From the NCBI GenBank assembly GCA_963843645.1, contig CAWJLE010000003.1, forward strand, positions 1,364,001 through 1,428,000: a DNA stretch of 64,000 nucleotides, in the 5' to 3' direction. Shown piece by piece: positions 43,282 through 51,650 of this stretch. The notes below the pieces were generated by a model, which had not been told where the DNA came from, searched no databases, and worked only from the letters and a program-made list of their open reading frames with translations. The stretch is from CAWJLE01 sp963843645 (GTDB taxonomy: Bacteria; Chloroflexota; Anaerolineae; DAOTYC01). The stretch's first letter is position 1; the number at the start of each line of letters is the position of its first letter. The translations under genes and the position numbers were made by a program.

Positions 43282-43327
43282 AGCCGTATTCTGTCTCTCC
43301 CATCTGTCATCCGGTTGGCCCCCACCA

Positions 43328-44090
43328 TCAGACCGCGCCGGGCTGACTCACGATCAGCGCGGCAAGCAGTACCCCCAGCTCCACAATCTCGTTTGCCGCG
43401 CCGTACACGTCACCCGTGAGCCCTGGGATGCGCGCCATCACCCAGCGCGCCGCCGCCACGGCGAACCCCCAGGTCAGCGCCAGCACGAGCACGCCCGCCC
43501 AGCCGCCGATCAGTCAGTCCCAGAAGCGCGGCGATCACGCTCGCCACGATGAGACTTCGGCGGGTCACGTGGGAGGCAAACATACGACCCAGGCTCGCGC
43601 CGGGCCGTCCGTACGGGAATCTGACAGTCAGGTACACCATCGCCCAGCGACTGAAGGTCGGCGCGAGAAGGAGCGTGGCAGCGACCACGCTCGCAGGCCG
43701 CGAGCCGAGAAGCGCGGACAACGCCGCGTACTTCAGTATCAGTAAAATCGCCGCCCCAACCACCCCAAACGACCCGGCATGTACGTCGTGCAGGATCTGC
43801 AATCGTTCATCCGGCGACTTGGCCGCCAGCAGCCCGTCACAGCAATCGATGAAGCCATCCAGGTGCAGTGCGCCCGTCAGGATCACCCACTCCGCCAACA
43901 CGAGGGCCGCTGCCACACCTGCCGGCCACAACCAGCCGAACGCCCGGCTCCCTGCCCACAAGAGCACACCAAGTAGCAGGCCCACCAAAGGGAAGTACGC
44001 CATCGACCTGCCCCAGGCATCCTCGGGCAGGTCCCTCTTCAGCCGCGCGGGCAGCGTGGTCAGAAAATGTACGGCAACGATAAAATCCAA
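43328..44090 (-). CDS. cobS: Adenosylcobinamide-GDP ribazoletransferase (cobalamin synthase), with one frameshift
   Basis: Starts at 44090 with FIVAVHFLTTLPAR. The conserved loop LHLDGFIDCCDGLLAAKSPDE (split by view: HLDGFIDCCDGL) carries the acidic metal ligands, and FGVVGAAILLILKYAAL follows. After a one-base change at about 43510 it continues LIGGWAGVLVLALTWGF and ends GDVYGAANEIVELGVLLA at 43328, the normal CobS C-terminus. Restored length is about 253 residues, with several membrane helices. It joins adenosylcobinamide-GDP to alpha-ribazole. Confidence 0.85.
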
Positions 44091-44098
44091 TCAACCCC

Positions 44099-44797
44099 TC
44101 ATTCGTCCGGCTCGCGAAACCAGCGCCACAGGTTGTCCAGCTTCACCAGGTGCGCCGGCCAGAACGTCTGGTGGACCTGTCCACCCTGCTCGTAGGTCAG
44201 CCAGGTTGGCACCACGACCACATTGTAATACTCGTCGCCATAATAATCCCAGCGAGGCAGATTGATCGGCGCCCCGTTCTCGGCTGCCAGAATCCGCCTC
44301 GTCTCGGTCAGACTCAATAAGCGGGAATACTCTTCGCGCGTCCAGGAGCGCCGCACGTCGGGATGCAACACGTCGTATTGCTCGGGGAAATCGCGCTCCT
44401 TCTCCCACTGAATGATCTGGCGCACGGTCCATACCGGATTGGGCGTCAGCCACACGCCCAGACGGGCCACCGACGCCCCGTCGACGAACTGCGGCTCGAA
44501 ACCCACGGCCGTGACGCGACAGCGGCGCACGTCCTTTGGCCCGAAGGTCAGTGTGAACCGACCCTGCAGGTCGCTCGTTGCGGCGCACAGCCCGCATTCG
44601 AGTCGCGCACCCGCCAACCGGCCGCCCGTCATCCGGTTGAACACGACGCCCGGGAGCTGGTATCCAAACACTGCGCCCGTGGGAGCGATGATCCGGCCCA
44701 TTCTCACGACGAGCCCAATCACGGCGATCACCAGCAGCAAAACGGCCAGCCACGACGCCAACTTGACGTCACCGGCCAGCCTGGACGGCCTGGACAT
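44099..44797 (-). CDS. Membrane-anchored hypothetical with carboxypeptidase-regulatory-like domain
   Basis: 232 residues. One N-terminal helix (ASWLAVLLLVIAVIGLVV) is followed by a beta-rich stretch like a CarboxypepD_reg domain (LPGVVFNRMTGGRLAG, LQGRFTLTFGP). A C-terminal part with WDYYGDEYYNVVVVPTWLTYE follows, whose role I cannot name. Its ATG sits 1 base from the cobO stop. The cobalamin neighbours may be coincidental. Confidence 0.6.
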   Translation of the reverse strand: MSRPSRLAGDVKLASWLAVLLLVIAVIGLVVRMGRIIAPTGAVFGYQLPGVVFNRMTGGRLAGARLECGLCAATSDLQGRFTLTFGPKDVRRCRVTAVGFEPQFVDGASVARLGVWLTPNPVWTVRQIIQWEKERDFPEQYDVLHPDVRRSWTREEYSRLLSLTETRRILAAENGAPINLPRWDYYGDEYYNVVVVPTWLTYEQGGQVHQTFWPAHLVKLDNLWRWFREPDE

Positions 44798-45330
44798 CAG
44801 TACTCGATCCCTCGCGTAGCCTTGGTCCCTTCATCTCGGAAGGCATGCTTGATCGAGCGCATCTCTGTGACGGTGTCCGCCACAGCGACGACGTCCGCAT
44901 GTGCGTTCCGTCCGGTCAGCACGACGTGAAGATCCGGTCGCCGTTCCTTGACCGCGTTCACGACCTCGGCAACGTCCAGGAGACCGTATGCAATGGCGTA
45001 GTTGATCTCATCCATCACCACCAGCCCGTACTCACCGTCAGCCAGTGCCTCGCGACAGACAGCCCACGCTTCACGCGCAGCTGCACGGTCGGCCTCCAGG
45101 TTTTCGTGCTGCCAGGTGAAGCCCTTACCCATCGTCCGCACCGTCAGCTCCGGCGACAATCGCTCCAGGGCGCGCAGCTCGCCGGTCGGCCAGTTGCCTT
45201 TGATGAACTGCACGATCAACACGTGCAGTCCTTGCCCAACCGCTCGCAGGGCCAACCCCAACGCCGCCGTCGTTTTGCCTTTGCCGTCGCCGGTGTTCAC
45301 CAAAACGCGCCCCTTCTGGGTCGTCATCAC
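44797..45330 (-). CDS. cobO: Cob(I)yrinic acid a,c-diamide adenosyltransferase
   Basis: 177 residues with AGGAGCAGG before the ATG. The P-loop is NTGDGKGKTTAALGLALRA. VLIVQFIKGNW and LVVMDEINYAIAYGLLD with the later VVLTGRNA are family signatures of CobO/BtuR. It adenosylates cobalt after reduction to Co(I), producing coenzyme forms of corrinoids. It heads the minus-strand cobalamin group that includes cobS, cbiR and cobU. Confidence 0.93.
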   Translation of the reverse strand: MMTTQKGRVLVNTGDGKGKTTAALGLALRAVGQGLHVLIVQFIKGNWPTGELRALERLSPELTVRTMGKGFTWQHENLEADRAAAREAWAVCREALADGEYGLVVMDEINYAIAYGLLDVAEVVNAVKERRPDLHVVLTGRNAHADVVAVADTVTEMRSIKHAFRDEGTKATRGIEY

Positions 45331-45354
45331 CTGCTCCTTTTGTCGAGTGGCGCC

Positions 45355-45383
45355 ATTATACAGGAGAATCGGCTCAAGCTCAA
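45355..45383 (-). promoter_or_regulatory. Promoter of cobO
   Basis: On the minus strand TTGAGC (45383-45378), 17-bp spacer, TATAAT (45360-45355). The insertion sequence begins about 20 bases upstream, so the core promoter is intact. No cobalamin riboswitch box is seen in the short leader. Confidence 0.6.
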
Positions 45384-45402
45384 CACGCCGTATTCAATCA
45401 CG

Positions 45403-46760
45403 TAAAATGTTACCGGGGTGATATAGTTCTCTCAACTGATAATGTTACCGAGGGAGCTATGTCGATTGATGACAAGATGACCGTTGACGAGCGCCGGAAG
45501 TATTTGAATACTGTAAAGAAACGTTACGAGCAAGCTGACCAGCACGGACGGGGGCTGTTGTTGACCGAGATGGAGGCGGTCACCGGCCTACACCGCAAGA
45601 GCCTGATCCGCTTGCTGCACGCGCCGAGCCTCGAGCGCCAGCCGCGCCGTCGGCAACGAGGGCGGACGTATGGACCGGCCGTCGAGGATGCCCTGTGGGT
45701 CATCGCCGACAGCTTGGATCACATCTGTGCCGAGCGGCTACAGCCCAATCTGGTCTGGCTGGCTCAGCATTTAGCGGCGCACGAGGAGCTGACTGTCTCC
45801 CCGGCCGTCCTGGCCCAGTTGGGTCAGATCGGGGTCGCGACCATCCGGCGCCTACTGCAGCGCCGGGCGCAGGACCAGCCCCACTTGCCCCGCCGGGGGC
45901 CAGAACAGGCCAATCGGCTTGCCCGCGAGATTCCCATGAAACGGGTGCCGTGGGACGAACCACAGCCAGGTCATTTCGAGGTGGACTTGGTTCATCACAG
46001 CGGGCCGACGACCGCAGGCGAGTACGTGCATACGCTGCAGTTGGTCGATGTCGCCACCGGCTGGAGTGAGCGCTGGGCCGTCCTGGGCCGCAGCTACACG
46101 GTCCTGGAAGACGCTTTTCAGGGCATTCTCGCCCGCTTACCCTTCCCGGTGCTAGAACTCCACCCCGACAACGGCAGTGAGTTCCTCAACGCCCATCTGG
46201 TGCGTTTCTGGCGCGAGCGGGTGACCGATGTGCACCTCTCCCGCAGTCGTCCCTACCACAAGAACGACAATCGGTTCGTGGAGCAGAAGAACGCCACCCT
46301 GGTGCGGGCCTACCTGGGCACCGACCGCCTGGACTCGGTGACCCAGACACAGGCCCTGAATCAGTTGTACGACGACATGTGGCCGTATTACAACTTCTTC
46401 CAGCCGGTCATGCGACTGACCGAGAAAACGCTGGAAACCAACGACGATGGCACGACCCGCGTCAAACGTCGGTTCGATGACGCCCAGACGCCACTCGATC
46501 GGCTGCTGGCCACGACGGTGGTTGAGGCGCAACAACGTGAGGCACTGCTTGCCGTGCGCCGCCAGACCAATCCCCGCCAGCTACGACACACCATCGAGGA
46601 CCAACTGCAGCGTCTCTTCGCCCTACCCAGCGCTGTCCCAGGTCAGACTGAAGACGTGCATCAGACCCTACGAATCCCCCTCACCCTGCCGAAAGGAGAC
46701 GACGTCCCGGTAACATTATCATTTGGTTGAATGACTCCCCTCGGTAACATTATCATTTGA
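45403..46760 (+). mobile_element. Insertion sequence with doubled end repeats
   Basis: The element carries one DDE transposase. Each end has two copies of the core AATGTTACCG or its complement: 45406-45415 and 45441-45450 on the left, 46708-46717 and 46742-46751 on the right, about 35 bp apart at both ends. The paired sites look like transposase-binding repeats. Exact ends and target duplication cannot be fixed by eye. Confidence 0.75.
45459..46730 (+). CDS. DDE (rve integrase core) transposase
   Basis: 423 residues from ATG 45459 with GAGGGAG upstream. An N-terminal HTH region (LLTEMEAVTGLHRKSLIRLL) is followed by the integrase core. The catalytic acids are D in HFEVDLVHHSG, D in LHPDNGSEFLN and E in NRFVEQKN. 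The transposase is full length, so the element could still be active. It fits loosely with ISNCY-type or related families; the exact family is not certain. The 3' end covers the inner right repeat. Confidence 0.9.
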   Translation: MSIDDKMTVDERRKYLNTVKKRYEQADQHGRGLLLTEMEAVTGLHRKSLIRLLHAPSLERQPRRRQRGRTYGPAVEDALWVIADSLDHICAERLQPNLVWLAQHLAAHEELTVSPAVLAQLGQIGVATIRRLLQRRAQDQPHLPRRGPEQANRLAREIPMKRVPWDEPQPGHFEVDLVHHSGPTTAGEYVHTLQLVDVATGWSERWAVLGRSYTVLEDAFQGILARLPFPVLELHPDNGSEFLNAHLVRFWRERVTDVHLSRSRPYHKNDNRFVEQKNATLVRAYLGTDRLDSVTQTQALNQLYDDMWPYYNFFQPVMRLTEKTLETNDDGTTRVKRRFDDAQTPLDRLLATTVVEAQQREALLAVRRQTNPRQLRHTIEDQLQRLFALPSAVPGQTEDVHQTLRIPLTLPKGDDVPVTLSFG

Positions 46761-46855
46761 TTTGACACGCCCGCCCCGATGACGTTCCAGCGACCTTTGC
46801 CCGGACTTCAGAGGCTCCGATAGCTTCGGAAGTCGAATGCATCGCATGGGTTCCC

Positions 46856-47464
46856 TTATGGTCGGGTCTTGTCCTGGTCACGAACGAACTTTGCGGCTCT
46901 CACCCAGGCCGTGAGCTCGTCCAGAAAGACTTCCGCCCGGTCTTTCATCACGAGAAACGGGTCAGGATCGCCTTCCTGCTGATCCCGTGCTGCGCGGTAG
47001 ACCTCCACCGGAAGGTGGACCGCGGTCTTGATTGGGACCATCCGAAGCTCGACGGCAACCTGCCGTAGCTGTTCTATCGCGCGCGCTCCCCCGGCGTTGC
47101 CGTATCCCACGAAACCGACTGCCTTGTTATTCCATTCCTTGTACACGTAGTCCAAAGCATTCTTTAGCACGGCCGGGTAACCGTGATTGTATTCGGCAGT
47201 AACGACGATGTACCCATCGGCCTCCTCCACTTTGTGGGCCCACTGTCTCGCCACATCTGTGGTGTACTGTCCCGACAGTGCAAGGGGCGTTCCCGGCCAA
47301 TCGTAGAAGGGGAGCGGATAATCCCTGAGGTCGATCAATTCGACGTCCAGCTCGTCCCTCCGTTTGGCCAACCCGAATATCCACCGCGCAGGCTTTTCGC
47401 CAAACCTGTTGGGGCGAGTGGTTCCCATTATGACGTGAATTTTGAGTCGCTCTGTTCGATCCAT
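46856..47464 (-). CDS. NADPH-dependent FMN reductase family protein
   Basis: 202 residues from ATG 47464 with GAGGGG upstream. The flavodoxin-like fold shows IHVIMGTTRPNRFGEKPA (phosphate loop) and VVTAEYNHGYPAVLKNALDY, the hallmark of the family. It reduces FMN, quinones or azo compounds with NADPH. It is transcribed away from moaC, with about 225 bases between. Confidence 0.88.
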   Translation of the reverse strand: MDRTERLKIHVIMGTTRPNRFGEKPARWIFGLAKRRDELDVELIDLRDYPLPFYDWPGTPLALSGQYTTDVARQWAHKVEEADGYIVVTAEYNHGYPAVLKNALDYVYKEWNNKAVGFVGYGNAGGARAIEQLRQVAVELRMVPIKTAVHLPVEVYRAARDQQEGDPDPFLVMKDRAEVFLDELTAWVRAAKFVRDQDKTRP

Positions 47465-47641
47465 GCAGACCATCCCCTCATCTACTTCGTTCGCTATAAG
47501 AATCTTCGCCTTCGATTCGCCCATCGAACAGTATACGTTGCGGTGACGCATCACGGTTTCCAAGCGGGTCGCAGACCCTCCGGAAGAGGCTTGCGGCTGC
47601 GCTGCGGCGGCCAAACCCGGCAGAGTCTCGTAAAACGTCGC

Positions 47642-47670
47642 TTGAATTCGCACCTCCTTTATGCTATAAT
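47642..47670 (+). promoter_or_regulatory. Promoter of moaC-MOSC
   Basis: TTGAAT at 47642-47647, 17-bp spacer, TATAAT at 47665-47670 with a TGC extension. The leader before the TTG start is short, so there is no room for a molybdenum cofactor riboswitch. Confidence 0.65.
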
Positions 47671-47688
47671 CTCGCTCCGGAGGTACTA

Positions 47689-48177
47689 TTGGCACTGACT
47701 CATTTGGACGAGAATGGCCGGGCACGTATGGTCGATGTGGGCGAGAAACCCGAAACTGACCGCATTGCCATCGCCAAGGGCCGCACCGTAATGCTCCCCG
47801 CCACCCTCAAGCTGATCGAAGACGGCGGCATCTCCAAGGGCGATGTTCTGGCCGTCGCGCGCGTGGCCGGAATCATGGGCGCTAAGCGCACTCCTGATCT
47901 CATTCCGATGTGCCATCCACTCCTGCTGACGAACGTCAGCCTCGATCTCGAGCCGCACGTCTCGGCCGATGGTGCAGAGGGCTACATCGATATCACCGCC
48001 ACAGTGAAGACCACCGGGAAGACCGGCGTGGAGATGGAAGCCTTGACGGCGGTCAGCGTCGCCGCCCTGACCATCTACGACATGTGCAAGGCCGTCAATC
48101 GCGGAATGCGCCTCGAGCACATTCGGTTGGTGCGGAAGAGCGGAGGCAAGAGCGGTGATATCGTTCTGGAACCATAA
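47689..48177 (+). CDS. moaC: Cyclic pyranopterin monophosphate synthase
   Basis: 162 residues from TTG 47689 with CCGGAGG upstream. MVDVGEKPETDRIA, KRTPDLIPMCHPLLL (substrate-binding His) and TGVEMEALTAVSVAALTIYDMCK are family signatures. With MoaA it makes the first pterin intermediate of molybdenum cofactor. moaA is not in the window. The MOSC gene follows at 34 bases, likely in one operon. Confidence 0.95.
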   Translation: MALTHLDENGRARMVDVGEKPETDRIAIAKGRTVMLPATLKLIEDGGISKGDVLAVARVAGIMGAKRTPDLIPMCHPLLLTNVSLDLEPHVSADGAEGYIDITATVKTTGKTGVEMEALTAVSVAALTIYDMCKAVNRGMRLEHIRLVRKSGGKSGDIVLEP

Positions 48178-48210
48178 GTCGAAACAAGTTTCGAACCGAT
48201 TGGAGTCGTC

Positions 48211-48663
48211 ATGCAGGGGACAGTAGTCGCAGTCTGCACGAGCTTAAAGAAGGGCACTCCGAAGAAGCCGCAAGAGGAAGTGACTTTGCGGCCGGATTGG
48301 GGAGTGGAGGGCGACGCGCATGCTGAGAACTGGCATCGCCAGGTAAGCCTGTTGGCGGAGGAAAGCATCGCCAAAATGCAGGCCAAAGGGCTCCGCGTTC
48401 GCTCCGGCAGCTTCGCTGAGAACCTGACCACCCGCGGCATCAATTTGCTGGGGTTGCCCATAGGCTCGCGCGTGGTCGTCGGCAGTCGGGTAGTCTTGGA
48501 AATCACGCAGCATGGCAAGATATGCCATGACAAATGCGCCATCTATTACCAGGCCGGCGACTGCGTCATGCCTCGCGAGGGCATTTTCGCCAAGGTCATT
48601 GAGGGCGGCCCTGTGCGGCCTGGAGACACGATCCAACCTCTGGAAGGACCGTCGACAGAGTAG
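48211..48663 (+). CDS. MOSC domain protein
   Basis: 150 residues of one MOSC domain: WGVEGDAHAENWHRQVSLL and GSFAENLTTRGINLLGLPIG are typical, with the conserved Cys in HGKICHDKCAIYY. MOSC proteins handle molybdenum cofactor sulfur or carry it to target enzymes. It follows moaC, which supports a cofactor maturation role. Confidence 0.88.
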   Translation: MQGTVVAVCTSLKKGTPKKPQEEVTLRPDWGVEGDAHAENWHRQVSLLAEESIAKMQAKGLRVRSGSFAENLTTRGINLLGLPIGSRVVVGSRVVLEITQHGKICHDKCAIYYQAGDCVMPREGIFAKVIEGGPVRPGDTIQPLEGPSTE

Positions 48664-48686
48664 GCGCGTGGCCGAGCCCGGCCGGA

Positions 48687-48896
48687 TCAGAGATCGTGGT
48701 CCAGATGGTCGTCCCTGGAAGAAATGTCTGTTTCCCTGTCCATCAGGCTGACTTCGTCGGGCTCGATGCAAGCCAGGGCCAGAAAACGATCCACCGCGCG
48801 ACAGATCACCTCGGCTACGGTGAGTTGGTGCCGTTGGGCATAGGCCTGGAGTTCGGTCAGTTGCGCTGGAGAGAACTCAATCGATATCGCCGGCAT
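48687..48896 (-). CDS. Small ribbon-helix-helix-like protein
   Basis: 69 residues from ATG 48896, chosen because GGAGG lies 8 bases upstream; in-frame starts at 48902 and 48911 are closer to or over that site. The short beta strand AISIEFSPAQL followed by two helices (QLTVAEVICRAVDRFLAL) matches an RHH/CopG DNA-binding fold, and the C-terminus is acidic. No toxin gene is adjacent, so it may be an orphan antitoxin or a small regulator. Confidence 0.55.
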   Translation of the reverse strand: MPAISIEFSPAQLTELQAYAQRHQLTVAEVICRAVDRFLALACIEPDEVSLMDRETDISSRDDHLDHDL

Positions 48897-48988
48897 ACTC
48901 ATCACCTCCAATCACAGCTTGTGCGGAAGAAGATGCGGTCTGAATCGACGTGTGGGCCACCATGTGAAACCGATGTGAGACGAAAATC

Positions 48989-49735
48989 GTGCAGAATCCA
49001 GAATCTCAGTTAGAAAACATAGAACGACTCGAAGCGGCGCTCGGCTTGACTTTCAAGGACAAGAGCTTGCTGCAGCGGGCGATCATTCATCGCTCCTTCG
49101 TGAATGAGAGTCCGGAATACCCGCTGATGGACAACGAGCGGCTGGAATTTCTCGGTGACGCCGTCATCGACTTCGTGACTGCGGAGCTTCTCTACCACCG
49201 TTACCCCGAGATGGACGAGGGTCAGCTTACCCGCCTGCGCGCCGCTCTGGTGCGTACCGAGGCGCTGGCCTGGCAAGCTCGCCATCTCTGTCTGGGCGAG
49301 TTCCTGCGCCTGGGACGCGGCGAAGTTTCCAGCGGGGGGCGCAACCGACCCAACATCCTGTGCGGCGCGTTCGAAGCCCTCATAGGGGCCATCTACCTCG
49401 ACCAGGGCATCGAGCCGATCCGCAGGTTGCTGTCCGGCCTGTTCCAGCCGGAAGCCGACAAAGTCGTCGAATCACACTCCGATCGTGACGCCAAGAGCCT
49501 GCTGCAGGAATCGGTGCAGGCCGAGCTTCAGCTCACGCCCTCGTATCACACCGTCCGTGAGAGCGGCCCGGATCACGCCAAGGAGTTTACCGTCGAGGTT
49601 ATGGTGGGTAATCAGGTGATCGGTCGCGGCCGAGGGCGCAGCAAGCAAACCGCCGAGCAGGCCGCTGCTCGCGACGCCCTCGAAGGCGATCACAACCTGC
49701 TGAAGAACCTCATCCACAAGTTCGACGGCAAGTGA
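48989..49735 (+). CDS. rnc: Ribonuclease III
   Basis: 248 residues from GTG 48989. The catalytic signature NERLEFLGDAVIDF is at about 47-60, the second acidic pair is in GAFEALIGAIYLDQG, and the C-terminal dsRNA-binding domain ends GRGRSKQTAEQAAARDALE. It cleaves double-stranded RNA in rRNA processing. The ribosome site is weak. The RraA-like gene is convergent with a gap of 4 bases. Confidence 0.96.
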   Translation: MQNPESQLENIERLEAALGLTFKDKSLLQRAIIHRSFVNESPEYPLMDNERLEFLGDAVIDFVTAELLYHRYPEMDEGQLTRLRAALVRTEALAWQARHLCLGEFLRLGRGEVSSGGRNRPNILCGAFEALIGAIYLDQGIEPIRRLLSGLFQPEADKVVESHSDRDAKSLLQESVQAELQLTPSYHTVRESGPDHAKEFTVEVMVGNQVIGRGRGRSKQTAEQAAARDALEGDHNLLKNLIHKFDGK

Positions 49736-49739
49736 TCGA

Positions 49740-50417
49740 TCAACCCCGTCTCCGGAGTCCTTCGACCGTAAACTCCTCGGACCGCACGTAGCCGATCGTG
49801 CCTTCCTCTCTCTGCACAACGGCATCCGCCGCGGCAGGCACCTGGTCTGCGATCTCGGGCGGAATCGCCAGCAACCCGTTCTCGTCGCCGTGCAACAAGT
49901 CACCGGGCTTAATGGTGAGGCCGCAGATTTCCACTGTTACGCCCACTTCCACGAAGAGAGGGATGCCGTGCGACACGACTACGCCGGCTGAGAACACCTG
50001 AAACCCAGGCGCACGCTTGCGGATGCCGCTCAAATCGCGCACACCGCCGTCCGTCACCAGTCCGACAGCCCCCAGCTCTTGGAACATGCTGCTCAGCACG
50101 TCGCCGGCATGGCAGCTCCGCAGCCGGCTCGGGCCGACGTTCTTGATGACCACGATAGCCGGCTTGGGTGCCGCCTGGATGGCCTCCAACAACTCGAAGC
50201 GGCGGTTGACCCTGCCCGTCGTGGGCGTGGTGCTGTCCGCCGTGCACGTCACGGCGTACCCGACCATGGGCGCCATATCCGGGTACTGGCATTTGAGCTC
50301 CATCGAGGCGTAACCATCCGTCGGATTGCGCACCTTGAATGACTCGATGGCGTTCGACACGGTCGGCGAATCAATCCCCGCCAGCCTCTTCAACAACTCT
50401 GGTGATAAGACCTCCAA
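49740..50417 (-). CDS. RraA-like family protein (HMG aldolase/regulator fold)
   Basis: 225 residues. The fold's key loop LVTDGGVRDLSGIRK and HGDENGLLAIPPEIADQV are visible. Family members are class II aldolases of 4-hydroxy-4-methyl-2-oxoglutarate, or, without aldolase activity, RNase E regulators. The Arg/Asp pair in GGVRD supports an enzyme. The real role is uncertain. Confidence 0.8.
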   Translation of the reverse strand: MEVLSPELLKRLAGIDSPTVSNAIESFKVRNPTDGYASMELKCQYPDMAPMVGYAVTCTADSTTPTTGRVNRRFELLEAIQAAPKPAIVVIKNVGPSRLRSCHAGDVLSSMFQELGAVGLVTDGGVRDLSGIRKRAPGFQVFSAGVVVSHGIPLFVEVGVTVEICGLTIKPGDLLHGDENGLLAIPPEIADQVPAAADAVVQREEGTIGYVRSEEFTVEGLRRRG

Positions 50418-50458
50418 TGACTTGCCTCCTCAAAAGCAGTGTGATCTGCAATCAGAAT

Positions 50459-51385
50459 TCACGTCAGTTTTCTCAGATTCCTCTGGCCCCGCCTGAATTC
50501 CACACCTAAAACCCGCGCGCGGCCGGCCAGCTGCACTTCCTGGAGCTCCAGCGCACCCTGACCGGTGGCCACAACCAGGCCGGAGAAATCCGGCAACACG
50601 TCACCCGGGGCGGCCCGGCCATGCCAGTCGACGAGCGGGCTCACACGCCACAGGCGCAGGCGCTGCTCACCCGCGAAAGCAAACAGACCCGGCCAGGGAT
50701 CGTAGGCGCGCGCCATGCGCCACAGCTGCTCCGCGGGCAAATCCCAATTCGCACGGCCGTCGTTCTTTTCGACTCGACCGGCGAAGGACGCGAGCCGCTC
50801 GTCTTGCGGCTCGGGCGTGATTCGATCGGCCAGGTAGGCCGGGAGAGTTCGAGCCAGCAGGTCCGCCCCCAGCACTGCCAGTCGCTCCCCCAGGGCGCCG
50901 GTCGTATCCTCCGGCTGAATGGGGCACGAAGACCGGGCCAGCACCGGCCCGGTATCGAGGCCGGGTTCCACCAACATGATCGACACACCGGTCTCGGCAT
51001 CGCCTGCCAGGATGGCCGCGGCGATGGGTGAGGCCCCACGATGGCGCGGGAGCAGCGACGCGTGAACGTTCAGGTAGCCACGCGACGGGATGGGCAGCAC
51101 CTTGCTTCCCAGCAGCTGCCCGAACGCGGCCACGACACCGACTTCCGGCCGCAGCGCAGTCAGTGTAGCAACAAACGCGGCCGTGTTGACCGATTCCGGC
51201 TGCAAAACGGTCAAGTCAAACTCGAGCGCAACCCGTTTCGCCGGCGGCGCTTCCAGGCTACGCCCACGGCCTGCCGGCCGGTCCGGCTGCGTCACCACCG
51301 CGACGATCTCGTGGCCGTCGTCGATGAGCCGCCGCAGCACCGGCGCCGCAAATTCGGGGGTGCCAAAAAAAGCAATCGCGGCCAC
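50459..51385 (-). CDS. fmt: Methionyl-tRNA formyltransferase
   Basis: 308 residues from GTG 51385, preferred over TTG 51400 because GGAGG lies just upstream of it. AIAFFGTPEFAAPVLRRL and HASLLPRHRGASPIAAAIL with VEPGLDTGPVLA are the formyltransferase core and active site. It formylates initiator Met-tRNA. No def gene is adjacent. Confidence 0.95.
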   Translation of the reverse strand: MAAIAFFGTPEFAAPVLRRLIDDGHEIVAVVTQPDRPAGRGRSLEAPPAKRVALEFDLTVLQPESVNTAAFVATLTALRPEVGVVAAFGQLLGSKVLPIPSRGYLNVHASLLPRHRGASPIAAAILAGDAETGVSIMLVEPGLDTGPVLARSSCPIQPEDTTGALGERLAVLGADLLARTLPAYLADRITPEPQDERLASFAGRVEKNDGRANWDLPAEQLWRMARAYDPWPGLFAFAGEQRLRLWRVSPLVDWHGRAAPGDVLPDFSGLVVATGQGALELQEVQLAGRARVLGVEFRRGQRNLRKLT

Positions 51386-51524
51386 GTAGAGGCCCTCCAA
51401 AACCAGAATGAATGCATTGTACCGTAATCTGTGTTCGGAGACAAACCCATTCGATTAGACTCGTGAGGGCTCGAAAACTCGGAAGTCTCGGGTCATCGCG
51501 CCGTCGCCCTGCGCGCGAAAAATG

Positions 51525-51533
51525 TGCTATAAT
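51525..51533 (+). promoter_or_regulatory. Extended -10 promoter of the repeat protein gene
   Basis: TGC-TATAAT (TATAAT at 51528-51533), with no good -35 in a GC-rich stretch. Confidence 0.5.
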
Positions 51534-51650
51534 ATTAGCATATTGGCTCAGGCGCACTACATTTCTCTGGCATGTCGCCCGCTTTTTCGCGCCGCGCTGT
51601 CGAAGCATCGCCCGGCAGGCCGGCGCCCAGACGCTTCGAGGAGTATAAAA

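Noticed and set aside
45331..45402. Cobalamin riboswitch before cobO
   Set aside because: The leader between promoter and start is too short and lacks the B12-box pattern.
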